Below, piece by piece: positions 13,541 through 25,499 of a stretch of 64,000 bases of DNA. Position numbers and translations under genes: made by a program. Position 1 is the stretch's first letter. Every line of letters begins with the position of its first letter. The stretch comes from Dryococelus australis (taxonomy: Eukaryota; Arthropoda; Insecta; Phasmatodea; Phasmatidae): contig CM057000.1 in assembly GCA_029891345.1 (NCBI GenBank), positions 140,625,793-140,689,792 of the forward strand. The letters run 5' to 3'. A model generated the notes under the pieces. The model had not been told where the DNA came from and searched no databases. It was given only the letters and a program-made list of their open reading frames with translations.

Positions 13541-13942
13541 TCACTGCTTACAAGAAAACATTAGCCATTTAATTGTTTGCAACTCGTTTCCGTTCAAACA
13601 CTCCATATGATAACGATAACTACACAGTTGGCATTTTAATACGAACGTGTACCGACCTGGGCAGAGTATGTCGTGGCTGCAATTTGTCGTTTCTTTGTCC
13701 GAAATGTCACTGTTGAATTTAGTTTCCAAAGTTTTTGGTTCACTGTTCATTTACTCTTCTCTTTCGAGATAGTTCCCGACGCGGATGCTTGTGCTGGATT
13801 GCCAGGTACACTTACAGTAGGTTGTGTCACACCCGTATTTGGCAATAAAGTCCTGTGGTTGTGGTAGCAAGCACTGTGGGCAGAGAACCTCGATGGAGTC
13901 ACTACTGGTCCGCCCAGCCATCGTGTTTGTATACAAGTCCAC
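13541..13942 (-). other. PHD-like Cys/His-rich coding remnant
   Basis: Two minus-strand frames carry clustered cysteines. One (13942-13751) has 'LCPQCLLPQPQDFIAKYGC'. The other (13750-13541) has 'LKCQLCSYRYHMECL' followed by W and C spaced as in the second half of a PHD zinc finger (C-x2-C, Y-H-x2-C, then W-x-x-x-C). This is the pattern used by many transposon and chromatin proteins to bind histone tails. It lies directly upstream of the gag-like region of the neighbouring Gypsy fossil and may be part of that element, or of another element inserted there. I cannot assign a gene. Confidence 0.4.
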
Positions 13943-15457
13943 ATGGTCGCGAGAGAGTTGTCACAGATGCGCGGCACACGGGAGCTCGGTCGGGAGCAGG
14001 TGACTTCACGGCACGGCTATCCTGCTCGGCATGGTGCGAGGCAGGCGTCAACGCACGGCGGGCTCGCACAGCTGTTCAGTGTGTGAGCAGGTAGCATGAG
14101 AGAGAGGCGATTTTCTTTTCCGACTTATCTCGTTTCTTTTCCTCCTTCGCCCTCCTCGAGCGCACGCGACATGGACGGAGGGGGAGGAATTGCAGCCCCT
14201 TTGTTTGTTCAACGCCTGGGTGGCACTAGCTGGCTGACATCACGTCAAGGCAAGATGGCCACTATCCCTTGTCCTTCTGCTTTCTCCCTCGTGGTGGTTG
14301 TAATGGCTGTGTCATAGCAGACTCAGCATGCTTTTCCTTTACGCCTCATGCGTCGACTTTCCGGCATCTTGGGGCATCAGAACGGTGTCCCGTGGCTCCA
14401 AATGTGCACAGTAGATGTTGCTCACGCATCGTTGGCATAGGTCCGGGAAAATTGGAAATGACAGTTTCTGATTGTAAAAAATTGTGGAAAATTTTGATAA
14501 AATTCCATCGTGGTTTTAAAAAAGGAATTTTGGTGGTAGGACACACCCCTAAGTTGGGAAATCTATTTGACGGCACGGTAGTGGAGCAAAGTAGCATTCA
14601 TTAAGGTTGGGAGTGGGACAGGTAAATGTTCTGTAGATTCTCACCAACTCTTCTGCTTGTAAATGCTAGGCGCCATGTATTTTAAGCGAAATACCAACTA
14701 GCTTGTTCAGAGCAGACTCGTCATCTCTCCGGGTTGTGTGCCGACTACTTACGGGTGGTGTCCTCCTGGTGCTCCTACAATCGTGATTGATACGGAAACA
14801 ATTGCAATACTGAAAACCTGAGCAGTGAGATCATCGGGCGGCTCAAACACCCATATTTAGTTGTACATAGATAAAACACTGAAAAATAATACACAACACT
14901 GATACATAACCCTTAATGATGTGCGGGAAAGGTGAGGGGCCCACGTCCCTATGGCCCATAGGAAACCCGAATGAAAATGCAAACCATTTTACGTTAGATC
15001 ACTGGGATATTTTAAGGCTCCTCCAGGAAGTAAATTATACATGTTGCCGGGCTTCACCCGCCGGCTGGGTGACACATTACATTTGCCCAAAGGCAGTGGC
15101 GATGCGTGCTATAATTTCATGGGAAAGCTACTGTGTGCAGGGGTCAATAGTGGCGTTGTTGATCACCCCAATGAAGTGATTGGGGACTCGTCTGGAAAAA
15201 TTTGGATTTCAAGGTTAAAAAATGGCGCCATTTAAACATTATACCTACCTAAATATGAATTACACCACTTGTAAAATTAGTAACATTTTTTCAACATAAA
15301 ATTTGCCGAAGTGAAAAGTATTACAAAGATACCTTCATCAAACCCAGAACCTTGTCAACTCAAAATAAATATTATTTTAGTACCTGTCGACAGTGGAGTA
15401 TTTACATTCGGAGCAACTTTGTTTGTGTACAGAAGTGCAGACACGAAACATGATTCT
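13943..15457. other. Unassigned, partly GC-rich stretch
   Basis: 13960-14420 is GC-rich and may be leader or LTR of the Gypsy element. The rest is AT-rich. No protein or RNA family was recognised. Confidence 0.4.
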
Positions 15458-15897
15458 TTATTTGTGTATAGACGGAAAGCAGCCAACTCTATTTTCACTA
15501 AATTTTTTTAGATACAAAAACGAATTTATGTGAGCTTCGGAACGCTTGTGTTTTTGAACAGCATTGCACAGATTGTCAAGGTTACAATACCCAGTTGCAA
15601 TCCACTTGTTATCATTTGAAAGCACTAAATATGGCCAGCAAAACAATTCTGTTTAGGCTGTTATATCCAGCTAACCACGAGTGTGTCTGATAAACATTTT
15701 TCTTGGAAATTATGTACAAAATTACCTTTCTTATGTGTTGTTGTGTTCGTAAGTTCAGGTGTCGGCCTACCCTCTTTCATGATGTCACATCTTTCTTGAA
15801 AAGTAAAAGCACTGCTGGAAAAATGCTTCACTCGTAATCCACACACACCACACTTGCATCCGCATGTTTCTGTTGCACTCATGGTTCCCAATCTCAC
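15458..15897 (-). pseudogene. TTF-type zinc-finger hAT transposase fragment (ZMYM1-like)
   Basis: Minus-strand reading gives a segment ending in 'GNFVHNFQEKCL' (to 15661), then, in another frame, 'FCWPYLVLSNDNKWIATGY', an 'NLDNLCNAVQKHKRSEAHIN' block and a stop at 15458. The order 'LFC-P-L', 'W-TGY-dL-nL--a--kH--S--H' is the hallmark of the TTF-type zinc finger at the N-terminus of hAT transposases often named zinc finger MYM-type protein 1-like. The frame changes near 15650, and the DUF4371 and dimerisation regions are absent, so this is a dead fragment. The first cysteine cluster (C-x-C-x2-C near 15850) may be unrelated. Terminal repeats were not identified. Confidence 0.65.
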
Positions 15898-17299
15898 ACG
15901 GCAATTTGATAATTTTTATGTATGGTATACATTACGCACGAATATGTATAACATTCTCAGCACCAAAACTAAATTTAATGAAAACAATAGGATTCGTGTT
16001 GTGTGCACGAACTTGCCCACACATCGATTTAGTTACTTTCAACTATACCGCGTCAACTGCCTGCGGCTAGGCCATCTTCGGCTATGTCCGCTTCAGTTCG
16101 ATGAGGAAAGCACTTCCATCGTAGCTTCTAACACAGGTTGACGCACTCATTAACCCCCGTCCCTCCCCGGGCGGCACCAACCTGCTGAAAGCATTACTCA
16201 CAGCGCTTCCAAACATCTTGGTTTCGCTAACCAACGAACTAGTTGTTTTCTTATAATGTACACTATTGTTTCCCGATTAGAATGTGTACCACATGAGTAA
16301 AAAGTTACCTTTAATTTAACATAAGTTAGCATTTAATATTTATTTTAAATATAACATTGTTAGGAAACTGTCTGGGTAAGCGTTGCTTGCCTTGCTTGCC
16401 CTAACGAGATACGACAGGCGACAAAGACTTTACGCAAAAATGAAGCCTTCCCGGGCGATACTATTCCATGGGAAGCGAGGAGTGGTAAATCTTGGGCGAC
16501 TACGAAATACACAAAGGTTCCGGTTAATTAATGTCCATAGCAGTGAAGTGATTGGCGAACAAAGATAAAGCGCCGCCCAAGCGCGCGAAACACGGCCCCG
16601 TCGGTCAGCACATCCCACTCCTCGAGATACCACAGTCTTACTTACTTTTCCGTGCGGCGTGCCGGTAGAGGTTTGGCGGGCAGTCCAGCCACGCAGACTA
16701 TTTTCTTATACATGCAAAATCTCTGAAAACATATCCACATTGCTTGAAACATTACCATTCTTGCTAAAATTATTACTCTTGGCATGGAATGGCCCTTTAA
16801 TAGACATCTTATACTCTGTGAAACGAAATGAGGATGAAACACATGAAAATGGCAAATGATGGAAAATAGAAAACACTGTAATTAAAGCCAGTGGGAGTAT
16901 CAAAATATTATAGGGCTCCTTGAGCGTTTCTTACTTAAACCTTCTTTCACTTACGCCCAATTTTGCAGGGTCTTCTTTTAAGATATGTGCGCATGGGCGC
17001 ACATGGCTTGCTCGGCATTTGTCCTTTCCTATCTGCTGACGTCTCGAGTGCTCTCTTCGGCCCCTGCGGCTGCACTCGTAACCGTGGTCTTCGCGGTTCG
17101 ACTGCTGCGGTGCACTCTCCAACTGGTGAGCACGAGCGCCCGGTAGTGTGCTGGTAGCTGCAGCGGCTTTTGGCGACAGTGGGCAAACGGGCTAGGGGGA
17201 AGTACTGACGCGTGCCGGGCTAAAGAGTTACATGAACGTGGTTTTGGCTGAGTGAGATCACACACATTTCGCTAGTGCTAATTAGATGTTTACGCTTAT
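15898..17299. other. Unassigned stretch between hAT fragment and LTR-like unit
   Basis: No credible gene. 16950-17230 is GC-rich with open frames on both strands but no family signature. Confidence 0.4.
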
Positions 17300-19109
17300 T
17301 TTCTTACCAGCAACTCACACTGGAAGAGTTGGTTGGCGACTGGGAACAAATTTTTCTAATATTGGAATGGAAACTGGCTTAATCGGGATTCTAGTCGGTT
17401 TTGCAGTACCTGCCTTACCAGGGGTTACTTCGGTCGATGAAGATGGAGCTAGTGTTGGCTGACTGGGACCGGCCATTCTGGTGTAAGGCTGATGAACGTT
17501 GGTACTGTGCCGATCAACACAGTATCGTCGAATCCACTCCACAGATTCTTAGCTCCAGAACCTGGGGTTAGCTGCCCCGTACCTTACCTTTGTACCTTGT
17601 ATCAGAACCTGTAGAACAGGATAGTATTCCCTGGCGATGTGGATGTGCGCAAGGAAATAAATATAATTAAACACTGGAGATGAAAGATCTCTCCAGAAGG
17701 TGGACGAGTGTTCCGCTCGGCTTGCCTACTGGGAGTAGGCGGGTCTGTTATACATGCTCGCTTGGCAGCAGTATAGGCCGCATTTTACCCCTTCCTCTGC
17801 GAGCCTTGCCTTCTACTAAAAGGCGTGACATTTAACGATATTCGCTTATCGCCATGAACACGAGACAGATCCCTATCTAGGTGTATTTCCAATAGTAGTC
17901 GCCGGCACGAGTTCAGTGCTCTAATCAGTCCCCCGCCACTGGCGTGAATATCTAGAGCCACCTTCCTACCACTACTGGGTGAAGGTCGCAACAGGGGGTA
18001 GGTCTGCAGTCTCGAGCAAATATCTCCGCCGGCACTGTAGGCACTATGGTTAGAATACAACTTGGGATGACTCTCTCACCCCTGTTGGATGAGTTTCTAG
18101 TGGTCAGGGCCCTACCGTTCTATCTCCTGGGGTCTAGAACAGGTGGTCATCGAATGGCGTACGTAACAGACGTACGGATTCCTGAATGGACTCCACAGTC
18201 CTACTCAAGTTCGTACTGCTATATCAAAACCTTGTCTTGGTTAACAACATAGGGTAGATATATTCCTAGTGGTCAAAGACAATACCTCTATAACAGATAC
18301 TCATCAGGAAAGGAACAAACTATTTATTAGACATGATAAATACAAATGATGCATACTACCTCCTAACCAAGCAGAGAGAATATGGAAGTAAAGGTGACCT
18401 GTTCCTCAACTACCCAAGATATCTAGTGGTGTTGACGGCTATGTCAACAACTCAGCCTCAGCTACTCTATACAAGAGAAGTCTAGAAGAGACAATAGAAA
18501 AAGGGGATCACTACTTTAAGAGCAGTGAGTGTAGTTGTCTCTACCAGCAAGTAGAGGCGGCTGCTGATCCTGAAGGAGCAGTAGTGAAAGTTGTGGGTAG
18601 ACTGGTGAAGAACTTCTGGTAGATGGTGGTTGGTTGTTGACAATGGTAGCTTCTGGTAGCTGGTAGTGGTCGTCGACAATGAAGCCTCTGATCACTGCAG
18701 GAGCCTCTGGGGGCTGCCGAAGACTGTTGAGCAGTAGAAGATCCCAGCAAACAAAGTGTTAGAGCTACTGGAGGAAGAATAACTTCCAAGCCCGGGCGTG
18801 CATGGACTTCTACAGTGCTCTCGGCCTCTAGCTAATCATGTCTGTCAGGGTGGGGGTAGAAACCTCCACCCTCAGTTTCTCTTAATCTGGCCACCTCATG
18901 ACAGTTGCGGGCACTTAGTGATAGTTTTGCCCTGGCGAGTCATCACATTTCGGGAAGGCTGGCATGAGAGGTGTGAGGTGGTTTCATACGCAGCGGCTTG
19001 TTGGCTCTCAGCACGGGGCAGGAGGGAGGCCCTAGCTTCTAGACAACTTTCGTAACCTTATTTTCCATGTGTTTAAAATCGCTCTCCAGGGTTGTGGCGA
19101 TTAAGAACA
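17300..19109 (-). mobile_element. LTR-like unit A: probable long LTR plus proline-rich leader of an LTR retroelement (fossil)
   Basis: This 1.8-kb unit is collinear with 49775-51507. Shared blocks include 'ctaccagcaagtagaggcgg' (18541 and 51006), a 'ctgttgga-gag' block (18082 and 50524) and the right-hand end. On the minus strand the unit starts with TGTT at 19109, has a polyadenylation signal (18328-18323) and may end as an LTR at 17563 with ...CCCCA, giving about 1.55 kb. It is followed by a proline-rich reading frame ending in 'FVPSRQPTLPV' at 17315. That peptide ending recurs at units B and C. The TATA-like site seen in B is degraded here. The LTR reading is inference from architecture. 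The unit is non-functional and old, given its divergence from B. It may be the 5' end of the Gypsy fossil at 10514-13512. Confidence 0.55.
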
Positions 19110-21101
19110 CTCCTGTAATTTGTTGCAGAGTTTCACTCTACATTGGGTGACGTAGAAATATGCGCGGTAGATGAATAGTCTTAGTATAACAGGAAAGCGG
19201 CCGCATCAGCAGAAACTTTGTCGTAGTCTTAGCAATGACAGACAATGTAAGATAAAATGTAGTACACACAATGTATGTTTTGTACCACATTTACTATTAA
19301 TATACAAACTAAAATTTTTCGCTTCAGTTATTCAGAATATTTTGATATCCAGAAAACATTGTTGCCAGAACATCCTGGATACATGGTGGCGGAGTGTACT
19401 ACATTCGAGCATTTACAGATGGTAAGTAAAAGACAACCAATGATTTGATCTTGCAAAAATTGGTAAAACCTGAAAACCAAGGTCGCTGTAATCATAGTCA
19501 GCCGACAGATGTGGTGACAGCAGGATGTCAACAGTACATTTTCGTAGACAACACACAATTTATTTCTACTGACATTCGAGAGCAAGGAAATATGGCTCGT
19601 GTGTCGATAAGCAGATATGTTGGCGCTAAGATAAATGTTTGCAGTGTGTGTTTATAATCAGAAAGCACCAGATACATTCTACATCACGTGTGTAGCATGT
19701 TACTGCATTTAAATTTCGTGCACACCCTTTTTTTTTTTTTATCGCTAAAACTTAGTGATTCGCGATCCCTCTTAGGTATACAAGGATTGCCGTCACTTTT
19801 ATTTATAGGAGACATTATGATGCAGGAACACCAACAGGCCAGAAAGGCATATTCAAAAAGTTACTGCACAAACATACATTAACGAAGTGGACACAGTGGC
19901 CCATACCGCCTGACTAAGCGACTAATGATTATTTGCCTTGTTTACTCCTATATGGGCACACAGCAACAGCGCTACAAGATGCATGCGGCGCATATCATTT
20001 GTTTTTTCTAGATAAAATTTCAGTTGAACTACCGTTGGTTCAAACTGCCGATGGTGAGTTCACAGATAAGGCGGACTGACAGTATTGCCGTGCAAACATC
20101 AGGTAGGCACAAAAGACACAGCATAAACACTGCTACTGTATACACAGTTAAGTGATAGCGTGGTATGTAATAAAAACCAGCTACACTTAACAGAAATTTG
20201 TGCAAAAATGCACTTACCTGTACTATGCAGTATTTTTATTTCATTTTTTTTTGTTGTTAGGTTGTGAATTTGTGTTGCAGTAGCTGATTCATATTTAACA
20301 GTGAACAGGCCTTTTGCCAGTGTTTGCTGTTACTGTAATTTTACCTGAGTTTTATTATTATTTGCCTCATTGACACTGTACTTTATAGGTGGAGGGCAAC
20401 TGCATTGTGTAAAAACACTAAGGGAGTCATGTACCCAAAATAGTGTATGAACAAAAATTAAAATAATGTGTCGAGGGTCAAGATATGGTGATTCTGTGGG
20501 TGTAACTGATTAAAAGTGATAGTGTTTTTGTGTTGTGTAAAATTGTTAGAAAACTCAAATGCTAGCGAGTCTAATACGCAATTTCAAATGTCTTGACGAA
20601 GTACAAGACTGATCACACAAAACTGACCAAGTGTGATAATGTATGTTACATGACCAAGTCTACTCTCGTGAGAGTATCCTTTCATCCATATTGTTGAATA
20701 TGGAAATATGTACAGATTAAATCTAATGAATAACAAGTTCCATTTAGATTCACTTGAAGTTGTTACAAAAGCAGAAGATTCATCTCCTAATAACATGTGC
20801 ATATTATGCTATAAAATTTATTGACAAAATGAAAATATTTTTACAATGAAATGATGAAATTTTAATGACAACATTAGCTCATTTTATATACTATAAATGA
20901 AGGGACCTATCTAACGGTTAGTACAATAAAGCAATACTTACTTCAAAAATTCTTATTTGCAAAATTTAACAAATATAATACAACATACAAATCTATACAA
21001 AACACACCCATATTCTAAAAACCATTACTAACATGTTAAAATTAAAGTTAATCGATATTTCATATCTTTACTTAATAAATAAATGCATAAAATATCACAT
21101 A
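19110..21101. other. Gene-free AT-rich stretch with one orphan pogo-type end
   Basis: No coding region recognised. The bases at about 20057-20095, read on the minus strand ('tactgtcagtccgccttatc'), resemble a pogo/Tigger terminus like that at 8029, in opposite orientation; 12 kb separates them and I do not pair them. Confidence 0.4.
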
Positions 21102-22502
21102 CAGTACACTCCCGCTTATTCGAGGTTTGCTTAACCGGCTTTTAGCTTATCCGTGCGGCTTTTTGACTTTTCTCAAAGTCTACTGTAACTTCTGTGGCAA
21201 GGCGATGGTGTAACATGTAGTTTCAAGCAGCGGTACCATGTATGCCTATCACTGTGCCGCATGAACTGATGTTTATCTCCTTAAACTGTCTGCCTGTCAG
21301 AGGCCTGATGAGCCATCCATTTCCACCCATTGTGAAGCGTGTATCTGACCGCCTGGAGGCAGTGTCCGAAATGGCAGATTTTGTTGACAAAATGATCATG
21401 TGATCCGGCTTTGTATACAAAAATGGTGGCGTATTCTTTATTCGGTATTTCATATTTTGCATATGTTAGCAAAAATACAAAATGACAAAGCGCCAAGTTT
21501 TTTCCCTTTAAAACACATGCGCGATTGTGTTTTGTAAAACAAATAATTGTTCATAAAAATACACTAGGCATACATTAAACGGCAATAAAGTGTTACCGCG
21601 AGTGCTAAACAAGAAACTGTCGACAACGTCCGAAGTGAAACTTATGAAATAACGAGTTTGTCATTTCGGACATGGATCCACCACCTCCCTTTCAATGCTC
21701 CTTTCAAACTCCTACAACACGTCTTGCCAGTTTATCGACCGCAAGCCCGGGTCATTGTTCACTTTGTAGTGTCGTCCTCTCAACGCTGACAAAGCATAAA
21801 AGGGTATTTAAAATTATCCCAAAGAAGTTATAAAAATTTTTTTGAGCATGGTGTGTTATCAACAAAAACTGTTCCAGGGCCTCGGGGAAAAAAATTGAAG
21901 ACTTTTTCAATACACAGGGTTTAACTTTTGTTACATTTTTTTCATATGAAGTGTTTAAATGTTTACAAAAAATGTAACATTTTCTAAGTTTTAAACTTTT
22001 GTGTGTGTGTGTAAGTCGGTAAAATTTAAATAAGCTCCTAGTAATAGAGATTGTACTGTATTGTTGAAATGCCAGGTTGCCTCTTTTAAAGTCTTGTTAT
22101 AGTCTTCATTGCATTGCATTCTAAACTGTCAACTAACTGCCATCTAAAGGACCGGGCTGAGTGATGCACATTGAGAAAGCCACACACAACTACGCACTGC
22201 TTACCTGTCACCTGCTGGCGCCGGCACAGACTGTGTATACTCGATACGCTGTCAATTAACTATACTCTATGCAACATAAACATCAGTTAAAGTACCGTGT
22301 ACTTTAAATCCTGCATATGCAGTGAGTGATTTGTGTTTACTTTGAAATATATAATAGACACTTTGTTTTATCACGATTTTCGAAGCCAATATCACAGTTC
22401 CATTAATATAGGAATAAATTTGGCAATTCGATTAACAAATACAAATTCGCTTATTCGTGTTTTCTCCGGCCCTAATTAACACTGTTAATCAGGAGTTTAC
22501 TG
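21102..22502. mobile_element. Non-autonomous pogo/Tigger-like DNA transposon, 1.4 kb
   Basis: The left end reads 'cagtacactcccgcttattc' after a TA. The right end, on the minus strand, reads 'cagtaaactcctgattaaca', also bordered by TA. Both have the CAGT start and 'cttat/gatta' sub-terminal core of pogo/Tigger elements, and inner copies of 'gcttatt' occur near both ends (21115 and 22448). A TA target-site duplication is consistent with the Tc1/mariner superfamily. No transposase domain is recognisable inside, so it would depend on a transposase made elsewhere. The pairing of the two ends is supported by orientation and spacing but the inverted repeat is diverged. Confidence 0.6.
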
Positions 22503-23565
22503 TACATAGTAATTATGATTTGATTTATAAAATGTTAAAACTCACAAAGGCACATTGTTCAAGTATACTGTGGTATTAGGTAAAAATGGATTATTTTGTT
22601 TAAATCCTGTTTGATGATCTAAAACATTTTAAAACTGATGAGTTACAAACTGCTGGAATACTAATAATTATCTTAAAAGTGAAAGCACACATACCCTCAG
22701 TTTACTTGCAAACACACAAATGGCAGGATGTCATTTTCACATAATCTTATAATTTCCAAATGATATGCCAGGAACATGTCACCTACCCTTGTGTTATTAA
22801 AAATATTTGACAATTTTTACAAGTATACAAATTCAACCAGCACATTACCTTCACATAAAAAATATATGTTAAAAACATCTGCGAAAAGTATGACTAATAC
22901 GAAATTCACAAAAATCTCTTTAAAAATTTAAGTAACTACACTGTGTAATATTACAACAATTCACCTTACTGAATTATTACACACAGAACACTTCAAAATA
23001 AAACAAAATATTAAACACTGTAGTTAATATTTCTACAGTTACATCACACTATTGACCACTCAGCGCTAATATAATCCAACAGCATGATAAGATTCTAAAG
23101 TCTAAATGTGAATAAGCTACCAAACACACAGTGGCAACAATAACACCAACTTGGCTCAGAATTAATTTGCAGCTATAGCCCACCCAATGATCGTAAAATT
23201 TTATTTAAAAAATACTTTAAATATTAAAACGGATAGTGTTAAAAAAAAGGTATTTCCTCACACTGTACAAGAACATTTAACAGTGGTAACATACAATGGA
23301 GCCAGTTACTTATTATTGTATCTTCAGCTACAAAGTAAGAATAACAGCTGCCTTTATCACATATCAGGAAATTTGATTGATAACCCTTCAATATCACATA
23401 AATTTTTGGCTGTACATAGGTACATAAATTTTTCTCAATGGTTTCAATGTACTGATGTTAGGACACAATTTTCCAAGGTAATCCATTTATTTGTCCTACA
23501 CATACTGTACGTTAATGTTATTTCACACACGTTGTACACAAAACTCGCCTGCAAGAAAGCATTTA
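22503..23565. other. 3' flank of the DDX60-like gene
   Basis: AT-rich sequence with no protein family match. A 179-codon plus-strand frame at 23187-23726 overlaps the antisense of the terminal exon and shows no family signature, so it is not called. Part of the 3' untranslated region could extend here if the polyadenylation signal at the stop codon is not used. Confidence 0.45.
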
Positions 23566-23571
23566 TTTATT
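23566..23571 (-). terminator. Candidate polyadenylation signal AATAAA
   Basis: On the minus strand the stop codon TAA (23572-23570) is overlapped by AATAAA (23571-23566), and a second AATAAA lies at 23567-23562. Use of either would give an extremely short 3' untranslated region; more distal signals are also possible, so the call is moderate. Confidence 0.45.
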
Positions 23572-23863
23572 ATACTCCACCACCAAAACCATTTTTGATA
23601 AAAGCACTAAACTTCTCTGTGACTGTACGGAAAGTTCGTGTAACTGGGTCTTCCAGGTCACGTGGCTCCAAATCTTCCAGCGTCAGAGTTATGGCCTTCA
23701 GGACCAATTGGAAGTCCTTAATCTGAACAAAATCTGAGCCAGTCTTTAGTTTGTTGTCATTTCTGATGGCAGACACAATGCCATGGTTGTAGAAATCCCA
23801 TGCATATCCATTAAGAATTTTGTCCAAATCAATAAGAGGCACCACTTTCATGTCTGTGAATAC
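23570..23863 (-). CDS. DDX60: DDX60-like RNA helicase, terminal coding exon
   Basis: This exon encodes the last 97 residues and the stop codon of a DDX60-like protein, a Ski2-family DExD/H-box RNA helicase that in vertebrates is interferon-induced and takes part in cytoplasmic antiviral RNA responses. The acceptor is canonical (ttcttacag before GTA, AG at 23865-23864). The frame opens in phase 0 with 'VFTDMKVV'. Residues about 20-30 read 'LNGYAWDFYNHG', matching the conserved 'LNAYALDFYKHG' of human DDX60. They are followed by 'IKDFQLVLKAITLTLEDL', matching 'LKDFALTIKSISVSLREL'. The tail ends '...FIKNGFGGGV', slightly longer than human. No helicase motif lies in this part. The exon is intact, and coding drift against vertebrates fits an insect orthologue. 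Confidence 0.9.
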   Translation of the reverse strand, partial: VFTDMKVVPLIDLDKILNGYAWDFYNHGIVSAIRNDNKLKTGSDFVQIKDFQLVLKAITLTLEDLEPRDLEDPVTRTFRTVTEKFSAFIKNGFGGGV

Positions 23864-24479
23864 CTGTAAGAAACACACTCAAAATCAGACAATTCTACGA
23901 ACGTACAAGTGTTACCATCAACTGATGATGCTTGGGATAATATACACAAATATTTGTTCATACATACGGCAGCCATAAGTAGAATAATGCAGTTATATGA
24001 AGTTGACTGCTGGTAATAGTGTATCATTCATGAAGTTTTATTTTAGTCAGAGCTGTTGCATGTGCAAACAAAATAGTTTTTTACGTGTCCCACATTATCC
24101 CAGGGTCCCAAATAACCTCAACTGACAGCCACTTCACTTTTGCATTGAATTTCTATAGAGTTACATGAAATTCATGTGGAGTGGAGTTCTTTATACAATG
24201 GCTGCAGACATGAAACACACAAAAGTTCAGTTGTAAAATCTAAAGCAATTGTCTTGTTTGAACCTGACATGTATACTTCACCATCAATAAAAATACATCA
24301 GGGGGCAGGCCCACGGAATCCGGGTGCTAAGCCACCGTCAGTGAAGTCGGTAATCTTACGAAATTTGTCTCGGAACTCTGGCACATGCTTGCTCGTGCCT
24401 ATCGGCGCACACTTGCACATCCCGCCAAGAATTTACAAAAAAATTTATGGTACAAGTGTGGTACATTTAATATTCATGG

Positions 24480-25320
24480 GCGGACTTAAGATAAGATTTT
24501 AGGACTTGAGGGGGAGACGGCGTAGCTTCGAAGAGCCTAACTTACAATTGGTGGAGAGTGTGGTATACAAAGTCAACCCTCCACTAAATCCCATGAAGAT
24601 CAGTCTAAAAAGGTGTCTTTCAAAAACCTTATTTGTCGGGAAAAAATACCTCCCTCCGGAAGAGGTGGAAAGGGGGTCGGAAACCATAACTAGCCCCCTT
24701 CCCCATTGGGGCACTATTGATGCCCCCTAGACACTCCTCCTTGAAGTTTGGGCGTAAAGTGTATGACGCCGCATGGTGTATACGAACCTTAAGCCTGGGG
24801 CATAAACACTTCTTCCACCGGAAATGATAGTAGGTGGTGGGGGGGGGGGGGGAATCAGCAACCATTGACTACCTCCCTTCCCCAGGGGTACATTATAAAC
24901 CAAATTGCAAGAAAATTGGCCGAAAAATGTGCCTTTCAGAGCCTGAAGGGCATAACCCCCAAAAAGAGGGGTGAAAACCATATCTGAGGGGGGGGGGGGG
25001 GGGGGGCAGGGCAAAGAAACACAAACACTTAACCACGTTTCAAGGAAATTAGTTGAAACATATGCTTTCCAAAGCCTGGGGGGTATAAACACCAACAAGA
25101 GAGGAGAGGCTGGGGGCAAAAAAGATATCTGGGGGGGGTCAAGAAATGCACTCTGAACCATATTTCAAGAAAATTGGTCGAAAAATGTGCCTTCCAGAGC
25201 CTGGGGGGCATAAACCCCCATTTCCCAAAAAAGGGGTGCAGAGGGATAAACCATAACTGGAACCCTTCCCCGAGAGGCACTATCGATCCCCCCTCCTCTC
25301 GTTTGGGTGTAAAGCGTTTG
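24480..25320. repeat. Degenerate G-rich minisatellite, unit about 125-150 bp
   Basis: A block resembling 'aagaaaattggtcgaaaaat' followed by 'gtgcctt-cagagcctgg' recurs at about 24588 (weak), 24905, 25042 and 25166, spaced roughly 125-140 bp where clear. Each unit contains a 'cataa-ccc' word and a G-run. The runs include 14 G at 24839-24852 and 19 G at 24988-25006 on the plus strand, and 8 G at 25131. A second shared block, 'gtttgggcgtaaagtgt' (24748) and 'gtttgggtgtaaagcgt' (25302), brackets the array. The array sits in the last intron of the DDX60-like gene, where the transcript carries the C-rich strand. Confidence 0.75.
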
Positions 25321-25499
25321 ATGCAGCAAACTTAACTGTTCATTCTCCAGTATGCACTATACTGTAAGTCTAACTTCATATAACCATATTACATCTTACT
25401 TTTACTCCACATCATCATACACTCCCACAATACAAGCATGAAATGCATAGTGTGTCTGGAATATGCTTAAATTGAATTGTTTTCAGAGTTAAATGAGGA

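Noticed and set aside
8029-20095. One 12-kb pogo element bounded by the two similar, opposed termini
   Set aside because: Too large for the family, and the interval contains unrelated Gypsy, hAT and LTR-like material; more likely two separate elements.
23187-23726. 179-codon plus-strand open frame, the second longest in the window
   Set aside because: It overlaps the antisense of the conserved DDX60-like terminal exon and has no family signature; its length follows from low stop density opposite real coding sequence.
24727-25161. 144-codon Pro-rich minus-strand frame
   Set aside because: The proline runs are the antisense of G tracts in the minisatellite.
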